Assembly (NCBI GenBank): GCA_032059445.1
Contig: DAMCAP010000004.1
Location: forward strand, 62,001 to 126,000
Reading direction: 5' to 3'
Source of the DNA: DAMCAP01 sp032059445
GTDB taxonomy: Bacteria; Bacillota; Clostridia; Oscillospirales; Ruminococcaceae
DNA length: 64,000 bases
The notes beneath the pieces are model-generated. The model was not told where the DNA came from and ran no database searches. It saw nothing but the letters and a program-made list of their open reading frames with translations. The stretch's first letter is position 1, and each line of letters begins with the position of its first letter. Below, piece after piece: positions 26,541-34,725 of the stretch. The position numbers were made by a program, and so were the translations under genes.

Positions 26541-26953
26541 GATACACTCCTTAACTTTTAATATTACCAAAGAGCAGTACTATGCCGTAAATCAGCAATT
26601 AAAGAGGCATAGGAGCTCTATAAGTGATCGAGTAATTGGCAGGGCATCTTACACTTTGTACAAATCACAGATGAGAAATACGTTATGCCAAGTGATGTAG
26701 ATCAAGGATGGCGCTGGCGATTAATTTTGTTAAAATTTTACTATATGATAGCACAGTATGATAAAAATGTCAATTTAATACCAATAATGGAAAATTAAAC
26801 AGTATTAGGCTACCAGATATACAGCAGATCGATCTTAGCTTGTGTTTTTGATTAAACTATTCGACTTTACACAAAAATTACAATAGCCTGCTGTTTGTTT
26901 ATACACAGCGCCTTTATGATAAGCATGTAAACAAAATATATGGAGGAAATTTC
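26541..26953. other. Divergent intergenic region, CPBP gene / pst operon
   Basis: About 410 AT-rich bases with no credible gene. The right end holds candidate Pho boxes and a -10 (26867-26920) for pstS. The left part should carry the leftward promoter of the CPBP operon, but I cannot assign it with confidence. Confidence 0.5.
26867..26920 (+). promoter_or_regulatory. Candidate PhoB/PhoP boxes and -10 of the pst operon
   Basis: TTACAC (26867-26872) and TTACAA (26878-26883) repeat with the 11-base period of Pho boxes (consensus TTAACA-N5-TTAACA). A third weak match, TATACA, falls in phase at 26900. TATGAT at 26915-26920 is a suitable -10 without a good -35, as expected for activator-dependent transcription. 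The PhoB-type regulator is encoded in the same operon. Confidence 0.6.
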
Positions 26954-27826
26954 ATGAAAAGAATCATCAGCATTTTGTTATCTTTATCTCTGGCAGTCGC
27001 TTTATTTGGCGCTTGCAGCAGCAAGCAGGAGGGCGGTTTTGACGCAAGCAAAAATGTAGCTGTTGTTTCTCGTGAGGGAGGCTCCGGTACAAGAGGCGCT
27101 TTTATCGAGCTCTTTGGAATTGAGCAGAAGGGTGCTGACGGCACCAAGAAGGACATGACCACTGTAGAAGCTGTTATCGCAAAGGCAACCGACGTCATGA
27201 TGACCAACATCGTATCTGATCAGTATTCTATCGGATATATCTCCCTTGGGTCTTTAAATGATACCGTAAAGGCAGTAAAAATTGAGGGCGTAGAGGCTTC
27301 TGCCGACAATGTAAAGAACGGTAAGTACCCGATCTCTCGCCCCTTTAATATTGCCACCAAGGGCGAAGCAAGCGGGCTGGCTAAGGACTTTATCGATTAC
27401 ATCCTCTCAGCAGAGGGTCAGGCAGTGGTTGCCAAGAGCTATATTTCAGTCAATGACGCAGCCCCCGCTTATGCAGGCAGCAAGCCATCTGGCAAAATCG
27501 TGGTAGCGGGCTCTTCTTCGGTAACACCGATCATGGAAAAGCTCAAGGAAGCGTACCTTGCTGTCAACCCCAACGCACAGATCGAAATCCAGCAGAGTGA
27601 CTCCTCAGCAGGCATGACCGCAGCAATCAACGGCACCTGTGACATCGGTATGGCTAGCCGTGAGCTCAAAGACAGCGAAAAATCCGCTCTAACCTCTATG
27701 CAGATCGCCCTTGATGGTATAGCGGTTATCGTCAACAAGGCGAATCCTACCTCTAGCCTGAGTAAGGAGCAAGTCAAGAAGATCTACACTAGCGATATCC
27801 TCAATTGGAGTGAAGCAGTAAAATGA
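26954..27826 (+). CDS. pstS: Phosphate ABC transporter substrate-binding lipoprotein, circularly permuted
   Basis: A 290-residue lipoprotein (signal peptide, lipobox FGAC). All PstS blocks are present but in permuted order. The mature protein begins with the block that normally lies in the second half (VVSREGGSGTRGAF, then SIGYISLGSL, YPISRPFNIATKG, FIDYILSAEGQ). Only then comes the canonical N-terminal block (GKIVVAGSSSVTPIMEKL, QSDSSAGMTAAINGTCDIGMASREL, DGIAVIVNK, KIYTSDILNWSE). In normal PstS, the I-Y-x-x-x-I-x-N-W-S-E segment leads straight into V-x-R-E-x-G-S-G-T-R, so the new termini fall exactly between these. Phosphate-contact loops (GSSSVTP, SREL, GSGTR) are all kept, so it should bind phosphate. 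Confidence 0.92.
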   Translation: MKRIISILLSLSLAVALFGACSSKQEGGFDASKNVAVVSREGGSGTRGAFIELFGIEQKGADGTKKDMTTVEAVIAKATDVMMTNIVSDQYSIGYISLGSLNDTVKAVKIEGVEASADNVKNGKYPISRPFNIATKGEASGLAKDFIDYILSAEGQAVVAKSYISVNDAAPAYAGSKPSGKIVVAGSSSVTPIMEKLKEAYLAVNPNAQIEIQQSDSSAGMTAAINGTCDIGMASRELKDSEKSALTSMQIALDGIAVIVNKANPTSSLSKEQVKKIYTSDILNWSEAVK

Positions 27827-28654
27827 TTAAAAATAAAGAAAAGATCATGAGCGCCGTGTTTTTTGCATCGGCGCTCACCTCCATCCTTGCAGTAGCACTG
27901 ATCTGTTTGTTTTTGTTGGCAAACGGTCTGCCTGCCATGGGCAAAATCGGAGTTTTTCAGTTTTTATTGGGTAAGGAGTGGGCGCCGGTCGATACGCCCC
28001 CTGTCTTTGGCATCTTCCCAATGATTCTCGGCAGTATCTATGTNNNNNNNNNNTTTGCTGGGAGTACCGGTGGGGATCCTTACCGCAGTGTTTCTTGCTA
28101 AGGTCTGCCCCCCAAAGCTCTATAAAATGATACGCCCGGGAGTGGAGCTGCTAGCGGGTATCCCCTCAGTGGTTTATGGTTTTTTTGGTATGGCAGCCAT
28201 CGTGCCTTGGCTTGGCAATAGCATACTCTCAGCCTGTGTGCTGCTTGGGATTATGATCCTGCCGACTATCGTGGGCATCGCCGAGAGTGCTCTGCGCGCT
28301 GTGCCCGAGAGCTACTACGAGGGTGCTCTTGCGCTGGGAGCAGGGCATTATCGCAGTGTATTTCAGGTGGTGCTCCCCGCTGCAAAGTCTGGTATTTTTG
28401 CATCGGTGGTGCTAGGCATCGGCCGAGCCATCGGAGAAACCATGGCGGTCATCATGGTGGCAGGAAACCAGGCAAGGATGCCTGTGTCGCTCTTTAGGGG
28501 CATCCGTACCTTGACTGCCAATATCGTCATCGAGATGGGCTATGCTGCTGAGCTGCACCGTGAAGCGCTGATTGCCACGGGAGTGGTGCTGTTTGTGTTT
28601 ATCCTCATCATTAATCTTAGCTTTGCGGCGCTCAAAAGGAGGGATCAACAATGA
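27823..28654 (+). CDS. pstC: Phosphate ABC transporter permease PstC (interrupted by a scaffold gap)
   Basis: Inner-membrane permease subunit of the Pst system, about 275-280 residues. The N-terminal part (27823-28043) has the first helix and the segment WAPVDTPPVFGIFPMILGSIY. After the 10-N gap, LLGVPVGILTAVFLAKV continues in another frame, followed by LAGIPSVVYGFFGM and the EAA-type loop EGALALGAGHYRSVFQVVLPAAKSGI. The two halves belong to one gene; the frame difference is explained if the gap length is a placeholder. A few residues equivalent to the T-L-x-V-T-x-G-A stretch of other PstC proteins are missing. The start overlaps the pstS stop by 4 bases (ATGA). Confidence 0.92.
28044..28053. 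other. Assembly gap (10 N) inside pstC
   Basis: Ten Ns of placeholder length separate two frames of the same gene. It is an assembly artefact, not evidence for a pseudogene. Confidence 0.99.
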
Positions 28655-29469
28655 GAAAACACTCCGAGAAATTTCTGGCGGCAATTACCTGGTCGTCGGC
28701 GATCCTGACTGTCAGCACCCTTGCCTTCTTGGTGATTTTCATTGTAATTAAGGGCCTACCCTATTTAAAGCCCTCTTTGTTTTCATGGAATTACAATAGC
28801 GAGAATGTATCTATGCTGCCAGCCATGGTTGCTACAATACAGATGACTGTATTTTCTCTGATTATCGCTGTGCCTCTAGGGGTTTTTGCCGCAATTTATC
28901 TGGTGGAGTATGCCAAGCGGGGTAATCGGGCGGTCAAGCTGGTACGAATTACTACCGAAACCCTTTCGGGTATTCCGTCTATTATCTATGGTTTGTTTGG
29001 GCTATTGTTTTTTGTTACTTATCTGGGCTGGGGGTTTTCGATGCTGGCAGGCTCCTTTACGCTGGCGATTATGATCCTGCCTTTGATTATGCGCTCTGCT
29101 GAGGAGGCTCTGAAATCTGTACCCGACAGCTATCGAGAGGGAGCTTATGGTCTGGGAGCAGGCAAGCTGCGTACAGTATTTCAGATCGTCATGCCGGCTG
29201 CTATGCCGGGTATTATGGCGGGGATTATTTTATCCGTAGGTCGTATCGTGGGCGAAACTGCTGCCTTGATTTATACTGCGGGTACCGTTGCACAAGTCCC
29301 CCTTAGCCCGATGCAGTCAGCTCGTACCCTCTCGGTGCATATGTACTCTCTATCTAGTGAGGGGCTACACACCAACGAAGCCTACGCCACAGCAGTTGTG
29401 CTGCTGGTAGTGGTAATCCTAATTAACAGAGCGTCTGCCATAATTGCAAGGCGCATCGGAGGCAAATAA
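28651..29469 (+). CDS. pstA: Phosphate ABC transporter permease PstA
   Basis: A 272-residue permease with six membrane helices. TTETLSGIPSIIYGLFGLLFF and EGAYGLGAGKLRTVFQIVMPAAMPGI are the PstA versions of the helix and EAA-loop motifs that dock on PstB; SVGRIVGETAALIYTAG is the conserved helix that follows. It pairs with PstC to form the phosphate channel. The start overlaps the pstC stop by 4 bases. AAAAGGAGGGATCAAC is the ribosome-binding site. Confidence 0.95.
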   Translation: MRKHSEKFLAAITWSSAILTVSTLAFLVIFIVIKGLPYLKPSLFSWNYNSENVSMLPAMVATIQMTVFSLIIAVPLGVFAAIYLVEYAKRGNRAVKLVRITTETLSGIPSIIYGLFGLLFFVTYLGWGFSMLAGSFTLAIMILPLIMRSAEEALKSVPDSYREGAYGLGAGKLRTVFQIVMPAAMPGIMAGIILSVGRIVGETAALIYTAGTVAQVPLSPMQSARTLSVHMYSLSSEGLHTNEAYATAVVLLVVVILINRASAIIARRIGGK

Positions 29470-30218
29470 TGAATTGCTTTGAAATAAAAGACTTAAATCT
29501 ATACTATGGGGACTATCAAGCCCTAAAAAATATCAACATGGAGATCGAGCAGGGGAAGATCACCGCCTTTATCGGGCCCTCGGGCTGTGGCAAATCAACC
29601 TTGATCAAATCCTTAAACCGTATGAATGATCTGGTAGAGGGCTGTAAAATCACCGGTGAAGTCAAGCTGTTTGGGGAGGATATCTACAAGAACATCGATA
29701 TCAACCAACTGCGCAAGCGGGTGGGTATGGTGTTTCAGAAGCCCAATCCTTTCCCCATGAGCATCTATGACAACATTGCATTTGGCCCTCGTACCCACGG
29801 TATACGCGCAAAATTTGAGCTGGATCGTATCGTGGAGGAATCTCTGCGCAATGCATCTATCTGGAATGAACTAAAGGATCGGCTTCATAAGCCAGCATTG
29901 GGATTATCGGGTGGGCAGCAGCAGAGGCTGTGTATTGCCAGAGCACTCGCGGTCAACCCTGAGGTGCTGCTGCTTGACGAGCCTACCAGTGCGCTTGATC
30001 CAATTTCTACCGGGAAGATTGAAGAGCTACTGCTGACTTTGAGGGAAAAATATAGTATAATTATTGTAACGCATAACATGCAGCAGGCCACTCGTATCAG
30101 TGACAGCACAGCATTCTTCCTGATGGGGGAGATGGTGGAATATTGCGGCACAGAGACGATGTTTTCTATGCCTAGGGATCAGCGTACAGAAGACTATATC
30201 ACAGGGAGGTTTGGATAA
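29469..30218 (+). CDS. pstB: Phosphate ABC transporter ATP-binding protein PstB
   Basis: A 249-residue ABC ATPase. The Walker A is GPSGCGKST (about 36-44), followed by KSLNRMNDL, a signature of PstB proteins. The Q-loop is VFQKPNPFPMSIYDN, again PstB-specific. The ABC signature is LSGGQQQRLCIARA, Walker B is VLLLDEPTSALDP and the switch His is in IIVTHNMQQA. It energises phosphate import through PstCA. Its ATG overlaps the pstA stop by one base. Confidence 0.97.
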   Translation: MNCFEIKDLNLYYGDYQALKNINMEIEQGKITAFIGPSGCGKSTLIKSLNRMNDLVEGCKITGEVKLFGEDIYKNIDINQLRKRVGMVFQKPNPFPMSIYDNIAFGPRTHGIRAKFELDRIVEESLRNASIWNELKDRLHKPALGLSGGQQQRLCIARALAVNPEVLLLDEPTSALDPISTGKIEELLLTLREKYSIIIVTHNMQQATRISDSTAFFLMGEMVEYCGTETMFSMPRDQRTEDYITGRFG

Positions 30219-30874
30219 TGCGCAGTCGCTTTGACGAATTACTCACACAGCTCAACAACAGCTTAATCGAAATGGGGGCTCTGATTGAGCGCGCCATTGC
30301 TAGGGCGACCAAAGCGCTCCTAGAGCAGGATGCCGAGAGTGCAAAGCAGATCATGACAGGAGATCATATCATCGATCAAAAGGAAAAGGAAATCGAGGGC
30401 TTGTGCTTAAAGCTACTATTGCATCAGCAGCCGGTAGCTCGTGACCTGCGGCAGATCTCTACTGCACTTAAGATGATCACTGATATGGAGCGTATCGGCG
30501 ATCAGGCAGCTGATATTTCGGAGATCTGCGTGTATCTCTCTAAGCAGCAGTATATCAAGAAGCTCGAGCACATCCCACAGATGGCAAGAGCCACCGTCAA
30601 GATGGTGACCGATGCTATCGATGCCTATGTACACAAGGATCTTGCCCTTGCCGAGTCGGTAATTGCGCAGGATGATCTGGTAGATGAGCTGTATGTAACG
30701 GTAAAAAAAGACTTAATCGCCCTAGTGCATGAGGATGTAAAATATGGTGAGCAGGCTTTTGACCTCATGCAGATCGCCAAGTATTACGAGCGTATCGGGG
30801 ATCATGCCACAAATATTGCAGAATGGGTTATTTTTTCGATCACAGGTAAGCATAAAGATCAACAGGTACTATAA
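30218..30874 (+). CDS. phoU: Phosphate transport regulator PhoU
   Basis: 218 residues, all-helical, with two PhoU repeats of three helices. The conserved metal-site motifs are seen as RQISTALKMITDMERIGDQA (about 82-101) and LMQIAKYYERIGDHATNIAEW (about 183-203). PhoU links the Pst transporter to the PhoR kinase and keeps it off when phosphate is plentiful. Its start overlaps the pstB stop by one base. The following phoB starts 43 bases downstream, after a small hairpin (GGATGC/GCATCC). Confidence 0.96.
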   Translation: MRSRFDELLTQLNNSLIEMGALIERAIARATKALLEQDAESAKQIMTGDHIIDQKEKEIEGLCLKLLLHQQPVARDLRQISTALKMITDMERIGDQAADISEICVYLSKQQYIKKLEHIPQMARATVKMVTDAIDAYVHKDLALAESVIAQDDLVDELYVTVKKDLIALVHEDVKYGEQAFDLMQIAKYYERIGDHATNIAEWVIFSITGKHKDQQVL

Positions 30875-30916
30875 TAAGGATGCTAAAAAGCATCCCGACA
30901 TAAATGGGGTGATGGC

Positions 30917-31594
30917 TTGCAAAAAATCATGATTGTTGAGGATGAGGACGCTATCCGTGAGATGCTCTCCTATGCTTTGAGTGTGGCGGGGTATGATGTA
31001 GAGGGCTTTGCCTGTGGCGAGGCCTTTTGGTCTTCCCTGCAAAAAGCGTCACCGGCATTGATTTTGCTAGATATCATGCTGCCGGGGGAGGATGGGCTGT
31101 CGATCCTCAAGAAGCTACGGCAGGCAGATAAAAGTGCAAAAATCCCCGTAATCATGCTGACTGCCAAAGGTGCCGAATATGACCGAATAAAAGGCCTTGA
31201 TCTGGGGGCAGATGACTATATTACCAAGCCGTTTTCGGTGATGGAGGTAATTTCTCGCATCAAGGCGGTGCTGCGCCGCTGTGGGGAGGAGCCGCAAAAA
31301 TCCTCTGTGATCCAAAACGGTGACGTGGTGCTCCATATCGATAAACGTGCGGTCTATGCTGGCGGCGACGAACTATACTTAACCTATAAGGAGTTTGAGC
31401 TGCTGCACTACATGATGGTCAATGCAGGGCTTGTACTCTCACGAGATAAACTACTCGAGCAGGTGTGGGGCTTTGATTACAATGGAGAAAGCCGCACGGT
31501 GGACATGCATGTAAAGGCACTGCGCCAAAAGCTAGGAGAGAGCGGAAATATCATTAAGACGGTACGAAATGTAGGCTACAAGATCGGAGGCTAG
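30917..31594 (+). CDS. phoB: PhoB/PhoP-type response regulator
   Basis: 225 residues with a TTG start preceded by GGGGTGAT. The receiver domain (1-118) has the acidic pair EDED, the phosphoacceptor Asp52 in LLDIMLPGEDG, Thr in MLTAKG and Lys in YITKPF. The C-terminal OmpR/PhoB winged helix (about 128-225) includes LTYKEFELLHYMM, RDKLLEQVWGFDYNGESRTVDMHV split over helix and wing, and IKTVRNVGYKIGG. It should bind the Pho boxes upstream of pstS and is placed in the operon it would activate. The phoR kinase follows by 3 bases. Confidence 0.92.
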   Translation: MQKIMIVEDEDAIREMLSYALSVAGYDVEGFACGEAFWSSLQKASPALILLDIMLPGEDGLSILKKLRQADKSAKIPVIMLTAKGAEYDRIKGLDLGADDYITKPFSVMEVISRIKAVLRRCGEEPQKSSVIQNGDVVLHIDKRAVYAGGDELYLTYKEFELLHYMMVNAGLVLSRDKLLEQVWGFDYNGESRTVDMHVKALRQKLGESGNIIKTVRNVGYKIGG

Positions 31595-31597
31595 GGT

Positions 31598-33253
31598 ATG
31601 AAGAAGCGGATATTTATCAGTATGCTGTCTTTGACTATGCTTAGTCTTCTTGCTATGTCTGCCGTGCTATGTCTGGTGTTTTATTATCAGCTTTCGGGGA
31701 TTATTCATACCGAGCTGCGCGATCTCGCCACTGCCTTTAGAGGTAGCAATCACAAGGTTGCTATGGAGGCCTTTGCCCCTACTGGGGGTAGCCATACCCG
31801 TATCACCATCATTGCGCCAGATGGTGAGGTGGTGTTTGACAATACCGCCTTGCTTGCTGAGCTACCCAATCATGGTGATAGGCAGGAGGTACTGGCAGCT
31901 AAGCAGGAGGGGATCGGTGAGGGTAAGCGTTTTTCGGCTACTCTTGATCGAGAGACCTATTACTATGCAGTTAAAATGACCGACGGCTACATCCTGCGAG
32001 CAGCCAAGACAACTGACAGTGTCTTTGGGATGTTTGCCGGAGTGCTGCCCGCCGCAATCTGTGTGCTGGTGGTGGTGCTGGTTGCAGCTTATCTGATAGC
32101 AGGCAATTTGACTAGGCGCATCTTGGCTCCTATCAATAGCGTAGACCTTGAAGCGGGGGTAATCGCCCCTTACGATGAGCTCACACCTTTTGCCAAGATG
32201 ATCACCCAGCAGCGTGACAAATTGGCAAGAAATATGTCGGATCTAAAGGCACGCACCGACACCATCGAAGCGATCCTCGGCAACATGAGCGAGGGGATTA
32301 TATTGGTTGATGGTTGCGGAGCGGTTTTGACCGTAAATAAAAGTGCGGTTGCTTTTTTTGATCTGCCCTATCCTGCGGGGGGGAAGAATATACTGGAGCT
32401 GTTTCGAGATGTTGATGTATTGGAGCACCTTCGGACCGCGCTGGATGGCAGTCGCAGTGAAATGAGCCTGACCCGACACGAAAAAACCTATCGCATCCAC
32501 TTTAGCCCTGTTGCAGATGGTGGAGCAATTATCTTATTTATGGATATTACCGAGCGGATGAAGGCAGAAGCCCTGCGCAGGGAATTTTCCGCCAATGTAT
32601 CACACGAGCTAAAAACCCCTCTCACCACGATCTATGGGCATGCAGAAATGCTCTCAAGCGGGATGGTCAAAGAAGAGGATCGCTACCGCTTTTATGATCG
32701 TATGAAAGATGAAGCAGCCCGCTTGATCGCTTTGATTGAAGATATTTTGCTGATATCACGCCTGGATGAAGGCGATGGGCAGGAGCTCTTTGAAGAGGTG
32801 GAGCTGTCGGACATCCTCACCCAGACGGCGGAAGCCTTAAGCGCAAAAGCCGCCGAAAGCAATGTAAGCCTGGAGATATCTGCCCAAAGGGCAGCGCTCT
32901 ATGCCAACCGCTCCCAGATGCACGAGCTCTTTTATAATCTGATTGACAACGCCATTAAATATACCCAAAGGGGCGGTAAGGTCAGCGCCAAGCTGCTTGT
33001 TACTGCTGATGAGGTAAAGATTGTTGTGACCGACAATGGCATCGGCATCCCCACACAGGCGCAGGGTCGTGTGTTTGAGCGGTTTTACCGGGTGGAGCAG
33101 TCACGCTCCAAAAAAAGTGGAGGTACTGGGCTGGGGTTAGCCATTGTCAAGCATATCGTGCTGGTACATGGCGGTACGATCTCCCTAAAAAGTGAGGTCG
33201 GCAAAGGCACGGAGATGACCGTCTGCTTTAAGCGGCAGACTGCTCACGTATAA
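31598..33253 (+). CDS. phoR: PhoR-type sensor histidine kinase
   Basis: A 551-residue membrane kinase. TM1 is about residues 8-30, an extracellular sensor domain covers about 31-140, TM2 about 148-170, followed by a HAMP-like linker and a PAS domain (about 215-320, with ILGNMSEGIILVDGCGAVLTVN). The HisKA domain has REFSANVSHELKTPLTTIYG (the phosphorylated His), and the HATPase domain has LFYNLIDNAIKYT, DNGIGIP and GTGLGLAIVKHI. The domain order is that of PhoR. It is the last gene of the operon, closed by a strong terminator at 33305-33348. Confidence 0.93.
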   Translation: MKKRIFISMLSLTMLSLLAMSAVLCLVFYYQLSGIIHTELRDLATAFRGSNHKVAMEAFAPTGGSHTRITIIAPDGEVVFDNTALLAELPNHGDRQEVLAAKQEGIGEGKRFSATLDRETYYYAVKMTDGYILRAAKTTDSVFGMFAGVLPAAICVLVVVLVAAYLIAGNLTRRILAPINSVDLEAGVIAPYDELTPFAKMITQQRDKLARNMSDLKARTDTIEAILGNMSEGIILVDGCGAVLTVNKSAVAFFDLPYPAGGKNILELFRDVDVLEHLRTALDGSRSEMSLTRHEKTYRIHFSPVADGGAIILFMDITERMKAEALRREFSANVSHELKTPLTTIYGHAEMLSSGMVKEEDRYRFYDRMKDEAARLIALIEDILLISRLDEGDGQELFEEVELSDILTQTAEALSAKAAESNVSLEISAQRAALYANRSQMHELFYNLIDNAIKYTQRGGKVSAKLLVTADEVKIVVTDNGIGIPTQAQGRVFERFYRVEQSRSKKSGGTGLGLAIVKHIVLVHGGTISLKSEVGKGTEMTVCFKRQTAHV

Positions 33254-33304
33254 TTTACCAGATAATTGCATCTAGCGATCTCTCTATAATTTACATTAGA
33301 ATGG

Positions 33305-33348
33305 AAATCGGGTATAATAAACGAAAGCGTTTATTATACCCGATTTTT
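33305..33348 (+). terminator. Terminator of the pst-pho operon
   Basis: AAATCGGGTATAATAAACG/CGTTTATTATACCCGATTT is a 19-bp perfect stem with an AAAG loop followed by TTTT. Confidence 0.9.
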
Positions 33349-33366
33349 GGTAAGGGTCTGTGGACA

Positions 33367-33601
33367 AAAGAAGCGACCGTATCCCCATGACGAGGCAGTT
33401 CCTTGTGTTACCGACACTTTTTAAGGACACTTACTTTGGACGTTTGTCACCAGCGTAGCGCAGTGCAATGGGGCAAGCGGTGTATGTGGGGTTAAGGCCT
33501 TGCCCTTATAGAGAGCCTGCGGCACATTTTTAAGTACCTGCGGGCATAAAAAGCAACCCTATCCTCATGCCGTTAGGCATTTGCTTGTGTTACAGACACC
33601 T
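33367..33601. repeat. Pair of imperfect ~55-bp direct repeats
   Basis: Copy 1 (about 33367-33420) and copy 2 (about 33548-33601) share AAA(A)G, CGACC/CAACC, TATCC-CATG, GGCA-TT and CTTGTGTTAC-GACAC in the same order, with scattered substitutions. No open frame is shared. They could be remnants of a small element or duplicated regulatory RNA; identity unknown. Confidence 0.5.
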
Positions 33602-33626
33602 CTATGAATTATAAAGGAATTTACTT

Positions 33627-34688
33627 ATGGATATACAAAACCCAGCCGACAAAGAGCGCCACTTGCAAGGGATTGTAGCCCCTTTGCTTACGTGGTATGC
33701 CCAAAATGCCCGTGAGCTGCCTTGGCGCAGAAATACAGAGCCGTACTCCGTGTGGGTATCGGAGATTATGCTGCAACAGACCAGAGTCGAGGCGGTCAAG
33801 CCTTATTTCGAGCGTTTTATACAGCAGCTACCCAGCATAGAGCATCTTGCAAATGCAGAGGAAGGGGAGCTGCTAAAACTCTGGGAGGGTCTGGGGTATT
33901 ATAGCAGAGCCAGAAACCTCCAAAAGGCTGCTCAGATCATCAGTCAAAGCTATGAGGGTATATTCCCAGCTAGCTATGAGCAAATACGCGCTCTACCGGG
34001 GATCGGAGATTATACCGCTGGGGCAATCTGCTCCATCTGCTTTGGTATGCCGACCCCCGCAGTAGATGGCAACGTGCTGCGGGTCATCGCCAGAGTTACC
34101 GCCGATGACACCGACATCGCAGACCCAATCTACAAAAAGCAGGTGGCAAGGGAGCTGGCAGCCGTTTATCCTAGATCGCAGTGTGGCGACTTTACCCAAA
34201 GCCTCATGGAGCTGGGGGCTGTGATCTGCACTCCCAATAAATCACCCCAATGTAGTTGCTGCCCACTGAAGGAGCTGTGTCAAGCTCGGCAAAAGCAGCT
34301 GCAAGGAATTTTGCCGATAAAATCAAAGAAAAAAGCCCGTAAGCAAGAGCAAAAGACAGTGTTGCTGCTGTATTGTGAGGGCAGGCTGGCAGTAAGGCAG
34401 CGAGAAGCTAGCGGTCTTCTGGGTGGGCTCTGGGAGCTACCCAATCTCGAGGGGAGCTTATCTCCCCAAGAGGTGGAGCTTTGGCTCGATACCTTTGGGC
34501 TTACAGTCCAAATCATCACTGCATCTACAAGCCATAAGCATATTTTTACCCATGTGGAGTGGAGCATGCACAGCTATATAGTGGAGTGTGATCGGATGCA
34601 TGCTGATTTTTGGTGGGCTACCAAGGATGAGCTAAGTACACAGATTACAATGCCCACTGCCTTTAAGAAGCTGCTGCCTGCAAAATAG
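33627..34688 (+). CDS. mutY: A/G-specific adenine glycosylase MutY
   Basis: 353 residues. MutY removes adenine mispaired with 8-oxoguanine. The N-terminal helix-hairpin-helix glycosylase domain has LPWRRNTEPYSVWVSEIMLQQ split over the catalytic Glu helix (EIMLQQTRVE), LWEGLGYYSRARNL, and the hairpin LPGIGDYTAGAI followed by VDGNVLRV with the catalytic Asp. The [4Fe-4S] loop reads C-x7-C-x2-C-x5-C (CTPNKSPQCSCCPLKELC), one residue longer than the usual C-x6-C-x2-C-x5-C. The C-terminal NUDIX-like domain (about 240-350) has GLLGGLWELPNLEG and THKHIFTHVEW-type strands. It is probably cotranscribed with recG, 37 bases downstream. Confidence 0.95.
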   Translation: MDIQNPADKERHLQGIVAPLLTWYAQNARELPWRRNTEPYSVWVSEIMLQQTRVEAVKPYFERFIQQLPSIEHLANAEEGELLKLWEGLGYYSRARNLQKAAQIISQSYEGIFPASYEQIRALPGIGDYTAGAICSICFGMPTPAVDGNVLRVIARVTADDTDIADPIYKKQVARELAAVYPRSQCGDFTQSLMELGAVICTPNKSPQCSCCPLKELCQARQKQLQGILPIKSKKKARKQEQKTVLLLYCEGRLAVRQREASGLLGGLWELPNLEGSLSPQEVELWLDTFGLTVQIITASTSHKHIFTHVEWSMHSYIVECDRMHADFWWATKDELSTQITMPTAFKKLLPAK

Positions 34689-34725
34689 TGAGCATCTCAC
34701 ATTACAGTAGATAGGGGGAGAGACT

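Larger units (their letters stand above)
33254..33626. other. Intergenic region after phoR with terminator and a degenerate repeat pair
   Basis: 373 bases. It holds the pst operon terminator and, between about 33367 and 33601, two copies of a roughly 55-base degenerate direct repeat. The stretch 33421-33547 between the copies shows no gene. I see no clear mutY promoter. Confidence 0.5.

Noticed and set aside
28040..28654. Separate, truncated second permease gene after the N-gap
   Set aside because: It continues PstC exactly where the first part stops; the apparent start is created by the gap.
30878..30896. Terminator between phoU and phoB (GGATGC/GCATCC)
   Set aside because: Short stem with no U-run; phoB continues the operon 43 bases later.
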